NCBI GenBank assembly: GCA_036023115.1
Contig: JAYKKT010000091.1
Span: 28,338,001 to 28,402,000 of the forward strand
DNA from: Brasenia schreberi
Taxonomy: Eukaryota; Streptophyta; Magnoliopsida; Nymphaeales; Cabombaceae
Direction: 5' to 3'
DNA length: 64,000 nt
In this document: one piece after another, positions 55,687 through 64,000 of the stretch
Layout: every line of letters begins with the position of its first letter
How positions within the stretch are numbered: position 1 is the stretch's first letter
The notes under the pieces: generated by a model
Databases searched by the model: none
Seen by the model: only the letters and a program-made list of their open reading frames with translations
Told to the model about the DNA's origin: nothing
Made by a program: the position numbers and the translations under genes

Positions 55687-57873
55687 TGTAAACACCCTAA
55701 ATAAATTTTTGTAAAAACTGTCAATTTCGAAAGCGAGCTTGTGTTAAAACATCTGCTTTAAAATGAGAATTTTAAATCATTAAACTAAATATTTTAAAGA
55801 TAAAGATGTTCAAGTTAAAGCTGAAGGGATAAGACCCAAAGGATATGAACAAATTCGACGAAGATCAAGGCGATGGTTGGAGCTCGCTTCAAGCCAGAAT
55901 CGAGTTCGCGAAAGTTAAGCCGTGGAGCAAGGAAACAGATCAACTCGAGTTAAGGCACATCTTCATCTTCATCAAGTGGATAGCCTCACCAACCTAAACC
56001 TAGTTGAACTTGACTAAGATCTCAACTTGATTCACCTAAGCTAAACATGACTCATGACCTAGTTCAAATCAAGTAACCTTAACCCGACCAAGCCAGATTT
56101 TCTTAGCCATTTCCACCCTACATTCTTCGGCTAAACAACAATTGAAAACCCTATCTAGCCTTGATCAAATGGGATGAGCCAACAAGGGAAGCCACATCAT
56201 GTTGAATTGCAAAGTCTAGCTGGTTGCACTTGGAGGCACCTAGGCTAAATAGACCACATCTAGGTACACACGGTTTGAACCAAGAACTAGCCCACATGGG
56301 GTTGGTCCATTTTTGACCAAGAGGGACCACATATCCACATTAAGAACCAAGCCTTGAGGCTGGATTTGGGTCATGGAGGACCTGTCCCAAGGAAGGGCCT
56401 AGAAGAGGCCCCCCTTGGCCTATAAATAGATGCCAAGGAGGAGGGGGGGCAAAGGCATGAGTGATTGGGAGCTTGGAGCATTGAAGTGTTGCACCTTGGG
56501 GCATGGGAATTCGTGGGTTCCTCTAGGTAAGAGTGTAGAGAGTTTATCAAGGGCTGCAATTTAGAGTGTGAGAGTGAGAAAAGAAGCGAAGAGAAAGGGG
56601 AAGGTGAGGGCCGTGAATTGTCATTGTTGGGGCCGATCCTTGGAGAAATTTGTGTAAGTATTCCTGTCCCTTTGTTCATTTCTATCTCTTCTCCATATTC
56701 AATTCAAAAGGGGTTGTATTAATAGAGCTTTGTCTCCCCTCATGATGTAATAAGAAGTAGATGTGCTGAAATTTTCAATTCTTGTCTATGCACTCTAATT
56801 GTTTGTGTTCTTGATTCTACCTCTCTATATGTTATACAAATCCTATATCTCCTAATCCCCTCTATGCTTAAGCTAAGATATACATTTCTATTCCTTTTCC
56901 TTCGGCAATTTACTTTGGGATGTTGTGTTATTGCAATTTAAATTCGGGTGAGTTTTTATCACGTATGTTCTAAAAACGAAATTCTGGATTTCAGCATTCT
57001 CGCATATATTGATTTCTTTATTTTTTATCGTTAAACTGTTGCTCCGATCACTCTTAAATTTGGCACACATTATCTACACACACAAGCCCACTTTTAATAA
57101 AATTTTAAAGAATTTTAGGGCCGTGCAACCACATATTAAAAGGTGTGTAAGATCAGTAAAAATTCAGAAACGTTCTGTCAAAACTGTTTTTCTGCAATAA
57201 AGATTGGGTAATCATCTCATAACTTTGTCTATAGTTGTCCAAATTCGGTGAAACTTAGTTGGAAAGCTGATATCCATATCTTTCTAACAAGACCAAGTTC
57301 ACTAAAATGACAGGTCTGAGCACCGAGATACAGAGCTATCTTTGGGTCTTTGTATTTCTGTGACAGAACAGTTGTGAGTGTCTGAGAAAAGACACTTTCC
57401 TAATTTAAATTTGTATCACCACAGTCTCAAAATTCAAAACAAAAAGTAGCTTAGAATCTTCGCATTCTAGGCTGTGTCCTTTAAAATTTTTAAGAATTTT
57501 AAAGATCCTTAGGTCACCCAAAAAAATTCAGGAACAAGCTTTGAAAACAGAACCAGTTTCTGTTTTTCAGAACTTGTTGATTTTTAAACTTGAAACCAAA
57601 GTGCATGAATTTGTTCTTGACAACACCTCATTTTCCACTTGGATTTGAAACTTCACTAGTACATTTGAAATCCTCAAAGCGCTTAGGCTGACCCTTGAGC
57701 ATCGGTTTCAGAAGGCCTAAAGCAAAAAGATCCCACTTAACCATAATCGCCAAGTCAGATTTAAAACTTTGCTAGTTTTTGGAAACTAGCTGGCACACTC
57801 ACGCAACGAAGTAGTGTTGAAAAGTTTTCTTCAAGTCTCTACATAGGCTTGGAGTGAAATTTTCATATCTACA
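55687..57873 (+). repeat. Complete Tat LTR (3' LTR of G5), 2187 bp
   Basis: TGTAAACACC at 55687 to ATATCTACA at 57873 (TG..CA). It has a TATA box at 56421-56428, a TTGAATTTATC-poor middle part, and the conserved end AAAGCGCTTAGGCTGACCC to CTACA. It serves as the reference for the other LTR pieces in the window. Confidence 0.85.
56421..56428 (+). promoter_or_regulatory. LTR TATA box (G5)
   Basis: TATAAATA in CCTTGGCCTATAAATAG, the same 17-base context as in the minus-strand LTR at 11026-11033. Confidence 0.65.
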
Positions 57874-58149
57874 ACTACTATAACAAATATAACATTCAAT
57901 ATTTGATTGATGAGATATTACTTGATTCAGCCTTCAATATCTTCCTCTACCTATTTTGCCTACATAGTTGATATAGGTCTTGGTTTCTTTCTTTTTTATT
58001 TATAAAATTAGTTGTGGCCCCTTTTACCTTTATCATGTCCTAAGCCTCTTTGACATGAACCATTTTTTCTTTTTTTAAATAAAGCTTTGTTTGCAAACTT
58101 TATTTGAACTATTCTTTTTTTGACTTCTTAAATCATTCTTTATGAGCTT
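57874..58149 (+). other. Short spacer between LTR and LTR fragment
   Basis: AT-rich, no gene or repeat recognised. It follows directly after the G5 LTR end; no target duplication can be tested because the 5' LTR of G5 is lost. Confidence 0.4.
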
Positions 58150-58850
58150 TGTAAACACCTCGAAATCCCACAAACTTCTCAAATAAACTTGGTTTTGTAA
58201 AAGCAGTTCCAAAGGGCTATTTTGAGTCTGGAAACCCAAGAGCCTTCCAAGCAACCCTGTACATATGTTTAAACTATATATGTTTCAAAATATGTATAAT
58301 ATGCTTTTAAAACCTTTTAAAATATATTTTGAAACCCCACGAAGCGGCTTGGCCTGATGCAAACAGGACTAGAAGAGCTAAAGAGAGCCCGGAACCGGAG
58401 CACATGTCGAGCCCGGCACAGCAACTCTCGTGTTAGATCCATCCCCAAGATCTCGAACGTCCAAGTCCTTGTTATCAGCAAAAATCATGTGAAATCATCT
58501 CCGAAAGGTGAAAACAGAAGCGAACGACCATGTTGGCGAAGACCCAACGCAAGACGGAGTATTGATGCTGTCAGACCTCGCACAAACCGTTCGTTTTGAA
58601 CATACCCTGAAGGAGTCAGAATTCAGTTTGGATTGGATCTGGACCATATATATCCAGATCCAAATCCAAACGTATGTGTGGATTTGGATCCAAAGACCCA
58701 ATCCAATATTCACATCCATGGCCCACATCACCTTCTCATAAATGGAGGTGGGGCCCACTTGAAATTCAAGTGGGATTATGGGCATGAGAGAGAATGGGGA
58801 GGATAAGCATGAGGGATCTTTGCCCTTTATAAATATTTATACAAAGCAAT
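58150..58850 (+). repeat. Fragment of another Tat LTR, plus orientation
   Basis: Begins TGTAAACACCTCGAAATCCC like an LTR start. It contains the ATTGGATCTGGACC and TTTGGATCCAAAGACCCAAT blocks shared in inverse order with 11040-11120, and has TATAAATA at 58828-58835. It breaks off soon after the TATA box into AT-rich DNA, so only the U3 side remains. Confidence 0.6.
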
Positions 58851-61250
58851 ACGATATTTTTTGTCTTTTATGCACTCATAATTGTTTGTTTCATTATCTC
58901 TTATTATATATAGCTATGTTACATAGCTATGATCAATATACATGGATATTATACTAAACTACACACACATACATATATTTTATGTAAACACACAATATAT
59001 AAGGTAAACACATTTTATGATATTATATAAGTATACACTTACCTAGTGTTATATAATATATATATATATATAAGACCTATGTTATGTAAATATATATAGT
59101 TTTATACATATATATAGGCTAGTTTTTCAATTATTATGTTTAAACATATTATATATTTATGTATTATATTCTTATACATGTATATGTATATATATAGTAT
59201 ATATATTATATGTATGCATGACTTTCCATAATAGCTGAAAACATTTTGGATATTTCTATCCTCTGAAAATTTTCTTCATAGACTCTTCCAAATGAAGCAA
59301 GTGGATGTTGCAACTTTCTCTTTTCTTTCCTTTCTTTCCTTTTTGATATTTTTCTAGATTAGCAACCTCATATTTGATTTGATTCATTGTAAAGAAGACT
59401 TAAACCCTCTTAACGAATATCCTTTGATCCAAGATTCATAGAAACATTTTAGTTATTTTAAATTTTTGAAAATATAAAACCAGATTTATTAGCTAAAACA
59501 TATTTTCTTTAAAAAAAATAGGTTTTATAAATTGTAAAAGTGAATGTTCCAATTCAAGGTTCTATTTTTGGCATTTGTAAAATATAAGCATCCAAGCACT
59601 CAATTTGTTTAATTTGGAGGTAAAACAATTCTAATTTCTTTTAGACATTGGTCTTTTCTACTTGTGTACTTTTGGTCATCTTTTTCCAAGAAATGACACC
59701 ATTGCAAGATTGCTTTTATTTGTCTGGTTTTTTTCTCTCTACTCCTTTTGTTATAGTTTTCATTCTTTTGGTGTCTATGTCATTCCGCTCCTCCACTTCT
59801 TTTACGTTCTTTTATTGGTATCTTATACCATTTGGAGATATAGCTCAAATGTTTAGGACGACTCTTCTATTGGAGGGATTCTGAAGCTCAATTCAGCTTT
59901 GGCATATGATAAGAAACTTGGAGAATTCTTTCATATGAATAGAATCTCATAGTTAATAATAAGTGAAGTTATTTGCCTGAATGAATTATTAAAGCATTTA
60001 TCCTGAAAACTTGTTTCTAATTTTTCTGCTTTTACTAGTTTTAAAATTTAATCTTCATGGAAATATGAAGGCTTAATACATTATAATCTTCCTCTTTAAG
60101 ACAATCTAAAATCTTAATGATTTGATAATTAAAACATGGTTGCTTATTGGTCTAGGTTAATATAGATGATATAGTATTAATAGCAACTCCAATTATTATT
60201 TTCTCAATGCAAAACAACTACCTATTGTTCTCACTGTTGAGGAACCAGTTTTCCACTAGCATCGTTCTATTGGAGCAGCTGAGATACATAAACATGCTAC
60301 AATAAAGGTTGGTAAACTTTTGATGCTAGACTAAAATTGTTAACACCATAAATTACATTGACATTGAAGATTCCACAAAAACACCAAGGGACTTGAAAAT
60401 GAAATAATTAATGTCATATGGCAAGTAAAGCAAGATCATGACCACGATGAATCTATGATGAGCTCATTAAAGCAACAAGAAATGGGTGATAGGAGCATTA
60501 TGACAATAACAACTCTCAGAATGCCAAGTTGCCGGAAGACAAAGATCTTCTTTGGAACCACCTTAACCACTGTGTATAAAAGAAGCTATAGTAGTGAACA
60601 TCATCAAGCCAATCCCAATTCTAGTTGTAGTTTTCTTAGTATAGAACTTTTATTTTCTTGATAGTCTAGGTTTGCCTTTCCTTGTAGCTCCTTGTTGTAG
60701 ACATTTCTAATATATTGACTTTCACTGATTTGTAATCTTTTGTAGCTGCAAATACTCTACTTTCTTCATCTTGAGTGGGACCTGCATTTCTGGAGATATT
60801 CCTATTTGTATTACCAACTTGGGGCTTTCCAAAGAGTAAACTAGGATATTTGTCTCAATCCACTTGAGTAGGACTTCTTGCCAAATCACTTGTAGAAACC
60901 CTATGAGAAAGGAGGTCAATATCCTCCTGTATACCTACCTATACATGATCTACTACCAGGCCGTAAACCCAATCCACTTGAGTAGGACTTCTTGCCAAAT
61001 CAGAGCGTGTTTCATGTTTTCAAGTTAAACACTCTTTTGGCATGCTCAGTAGGATATAACATTTCTAATGCATACAACCTCAATCTGGTCGAAAGTACTT
61101 ATGGCATCTGGCCACATCAATCCTTCTAGTTATGATCATGAAATGTTGGTACATGAAAGTCAACCACGGTATTAGTTGGACAAGTAGCCAACGATGGTCA
61201 TAAATCAACTAGCCCTAATTTAGGGGTAAGAATGATTGAATGAAAGGAAA
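58851..61250 (+). other. AT-rich stretch without recognised genes
   Basis: Contains (TA)n-type microsatellites (about 58900-59220) and ordinary AT-rich DNA. A 34-bp direct repeat beginning AATCCACTTGAGTAGGACTT occurs near 60859 and 60971. Small open frames here show no protein-like features. Confidence 0.5.
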
Positions 61251-64000
61251 AGACAAGCAGCCGAGGCAGCTACCACCTATGTTCAACCTCAAAATTTATC
61301 GCATTTAAAAAAGTCCGAGTTTCACTCAAGTCGATATGAATGTAATACACCGATCTTCATTACAAGCACATGATTATTGCTCGAAGGCCACCCGATGCAA
61401 CAGGAAGCATCAACCACTTGCCCATGCCTGCTACTTCACTTGCCCATATCATGACAGGCATCGTGCGCATGAGGAACTCCTCCGACCTTGTAGACTTGTG
61501 TCCCATTGTCGATGAACTCAAGTCAAATATAGGAGCAAGTTACACAGTGGGAACTTTCTTATTTCGTAATGATATTAGGCATCATGCGCAAATCTTGACT
61601 AGTACGTGGGGGGACACCTACCAAGCTCCTGCCGCTCAGCCAAGCGCTGCCTACACCATCAGTAGCTGATGCCCCACTAATCTTGCTCATGGGTAGCTAG
61701 TCTCATGTGCCACAACATCTTCATTGACTTTTGTCCCACTGCCTACACTATCGGAGGCCAATCCTTCAATTCCACCATATCAGTATGATCCTCTGACATA
61801 TTATAGCCAACCAATCCCATTGGTTCAGTCAGTTCAGCCTCAAGCAACAAATCATCAAACAAGCCACCTCCAGATCTTGAGGATGTGCCTCTTAATGAAG
61901 AAGAGGTGATTGAGTTGGTGTGCAACACTTTCTAGATCAAACTTCAGGCACCATATGCCAAAGTAGACCAAAAGTTAAATTTGGCATAAGGCTTTCTCGT
62001 ATCTGATTTTCTCATGGCAATATGGAAAATATCTTAGTGGACGTCTTTCTAGATTTGTCATGGAGTGTGGAAAGCTTTAGGAGAGTGAATACCACAAGGT
62101 TCGGCTCTTATTCCCACACCTCCTTGACAAGGCCTCAGCCAACTCTCAAAGACCTCATGAACCCGTGATAGAAAGTTGATGAGTCGGTGGAGGCCTTCTT
62201 CGAGAGGTTTCAGCCTAGAACTTTCATGCAGCTAGCATATGGAGCCATCGAGGTGGAGAACATCTTGAGCGTGCCCAACACTATTAATTCGAGGTGAGAT
62301 GAGGCATTCAGAAGGCCCTAGCTGGAGTCTATGATATCCTACATAAAATGAATCATGCAAAAGATTAGCATCGAAGACACCAAACCTTCCGACGAGATGG
62401 CCACCAAGCCAACATAGGGTTTTGCATACACTTTTGTTACTCTTAGATCTCAAGGAAGGAGAAGTTTCCAGACAATAAAAATCATTTCCTCTTTGATACA
62501 TCGAAGGCCAACCAAACCTTTGATTTACTTCTTAGGGGCTAGTAGATAAAGTTTCGGAAAGGACATTTCATTTCCTCTCCAGAGGAGATACAGAAATTAC
62601 TGTGGAACAAAGAGACATAACACAAACCAATGCATTAAGTCCGTAACATGATGCTAGGCCATCAAAGATGAACAATTAAAGCTGGTTGATAAAGAGTTAA
62701 GTACATTTGTGAACCCTTTCTCACTGATCCACATGGTGCTCGTGGATGATTGTCTTAGTCTGCCGCTTTCTATGGTCTTATGCACTCTTTCCAAGTAGTA
62801 TCTAATGGTCGATTATCTTGCACGACCATCCTCATGATCCAACGCCAGAGAGTGTAGAAACTAAAAGGGCAATCAAGACCCACCTCAATTGGATCGGTCA
62901 AGGGATAGCTAACTCAATCTTTGCCACCATTTGATAAAAGAGAAGTCCCAACTTGCTCTGTCGTGCAGTGGCAATGAAAAGAATTTTGTGCAAGGGCTCA
63001 ACGGAGATTCACTAGGGAACTTGAGTAGCTCATTGGTACATCAGTGACTCCAATAGAGTTGTCATCTTTACCTCTGAACACCTACGACTCATAAGTATAT
63101 TATAACCAATGCCAAACGAGCTTGCACAATGCAAGGAATAGGTTGGGTCATGCTCAAGGAAAGAGTGACAGGTCCCGTAACCATCCCAAGAGGCACGCAC
63201 CTCACTACAAGTGCTCATAATTAATTCCAAGTAACTACAAGCCAACCACCTTAGATTCCCTTATATAAACCATGTTGGTGAAGCTGTGAAACCAATGTCC
63301 CTATCAGAATCCTAGGGGGGCATCAAAGGATAAAGAGGTCATTGTTGATCCTGAAGATTATCTCTGCTTCCTTCCAAAACAAGGGGAAGAGTGGGCTCGA
63401 TTTTATATCAATCTTTTGAGGCAATACAAATTCGAGGTAGAACCTAAGAAGGGATATTCTGTATGCAAGAAGACATGGTCAACATTCTACCTCCAAGCTT
63501 TGCCCCAACATAGTACTCATGTTTCCAATCCAAGAAAGACATTGTGATAAATGATCTAGACTAGGCTAAATTGATCTATGAAGTGGGCTCACCAACATAT
63601 TCTGACAAGTCTACTGACACTGACACTCATAATTTGAGGCCATTATACATCAATACCTAGGCAAATGGTCAGCCCATTAGGAGAGTGTTCGTAGATGGAG
63701 GAGTTGTATTGAACATCATGCCTTTGGATATCCTCCCCAAAATCGGGAAGTCACTGATTTGATTTCGAGTAATCTTGAGATGGACTTTCAAGGGGAACCC
63801 TCTATTATACTAGTTAGATGTGAGTAAGGTTGAGCTAGTTGAGGTTGATGCAAAATCGGGAAGGAAGTCACCGATTTGATTTCGACTAATCTTAAATTGT
63901 TGGACTTTCAAGGCAAACCCTCTATTACACTTGTTAGATGTGAGTAAGGTTGACGAAGACCCTTTATTTGTTGAGGTGAGGATACTGAACGTGATGTTTG
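61251..64000 (+). pseudogene. Decayed gypsy gag-protease region, cut by window end
   Basis: Frames are shifted throughout. Gag-like text is readable near 61990-62260 (GRLSRFVMECGKL, VEAFFERFQP, MQLAYGAIEVENILSV). A conserved spacer is at 63340-63470 (EDYLCFLPKQGEEWARFYIN), and a protease-like site at 63640-63760 (NGQPIRRVFVDGGVVLNIMP, with DGG in place of DSG). The gag-protease order suggests a plus-strand gypsy element whose pol lies beyond the window. A tandem duplication (about 63745-63835 and 63850-63950) disrupts the end. It is not the same subfamily as the Tat copies at left. Confidence 0.6.

Larger units (their letters stand above)
47632..57873 (+). mobile_element. Ty3/gypsy Tat-lineage element G5, plus strand
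   Basis: The most complete Tat copy: residual 5' LTR end (47632-47742), primer-binding site, leader/gag, protease, G-patch-like segment, RT, RNase H, archaeal-type RNase H, integrase, a 1.2-kb spacer, polypurine tract and a full 3' LTR. Its two LTR ends are almost identical over about 110 bp, so it is younger than its neighbours. Scattered stop codons, several at Trp codons, still make it non-functional. Most of the 5' LTR is replaced by G4 debris. Confidence 0.88.

Noticed and set aside
58850..59230. TA-rich tract as an origin or matrix-attachment site
   Set aside because: Only simple-sequence AT composition is seen; nothing specific supports such a function.

Overview
The window is nuclear DNA from a flowering plant with a transposon-rich genome. 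The evidence is one recognisable host gene with plant-type GT-AG introns, the photomorphogenesis repressor COP1, surrounded and invaded by plant transposon families: Ty3/gypsy of the Tat lineage, Ty1/copia, an RTE-type LINE and hAT. I cannot name the species from sequence alone. No rRNA or tRNA gene, CRISPR array, prokaryotic operon or organelle insert was seen.

Layout. 1-16620: a mosaic of truncated Tat-lineage gypsy elements, mostly coding on the minus strand. It holds pol fragments (integrase, archaeal-type RNase H, RNase H, reverse transcriptase), a G-patch-like segment, long LTR pieces and one head-to-head LTR junction. 16621-17840: 5' flank and leader of COP1. 17841-40412: COP1 on the plus strand, 13 exons that join into one open 689-codon frame spread over 22.6 kb. 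Intron 1 is made of degenerate tandem repeats. Intron 4 holds a hAT transposon (22424-29731), itself carrying a second hAT of the same family in the opposite orientation (22996-26366) and a third small insertion (26468-27154). Intron 9 holds a 125-bp LINE tail. Intron 11 holds a full-length copia element with both LTRs (33858-39293) and an older LINE tail.

40413-44753: COP1 3' flank with a reversed LINE-tail insertion and a nearly complete RTE-type LINE (41415-44177). 44754-47631: minus-strand Tat debris. 47632-57873: a plus-strand Tat element with gag, protease, G-patch-like segment, RT, two RNase H domains, integrase and a complete 2.2-kb 3' LTR. 57874-64000: an LTR fragment, AT-rich DNA and a decayed gypsy gag-protease region running off the window.

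COP1 is the only gene with a clear host role: a RING / coiled-coil / WD40 E3 ubiquitin ligase that, with SPA proteins and CUL4-DDB1, targets light-signalling transcription factors in the dark. All other coding sequence belongs to mobile elements and all of it is broken to some degree. The least damaged are the inner hAT transposase (one in-frame stop) and the LINE ORF (one homopolymer frameshift). The most notable observations are: COP1 stayed intact despite about 13 kb of insertions; the two hATs form a large inverted repeat inside COP1 pre-mRNA; the hAT ends carry unusual palindromic arrays; and two Tat copies share a leader that lacks gag and protease but keeps the G-patch-like segment.
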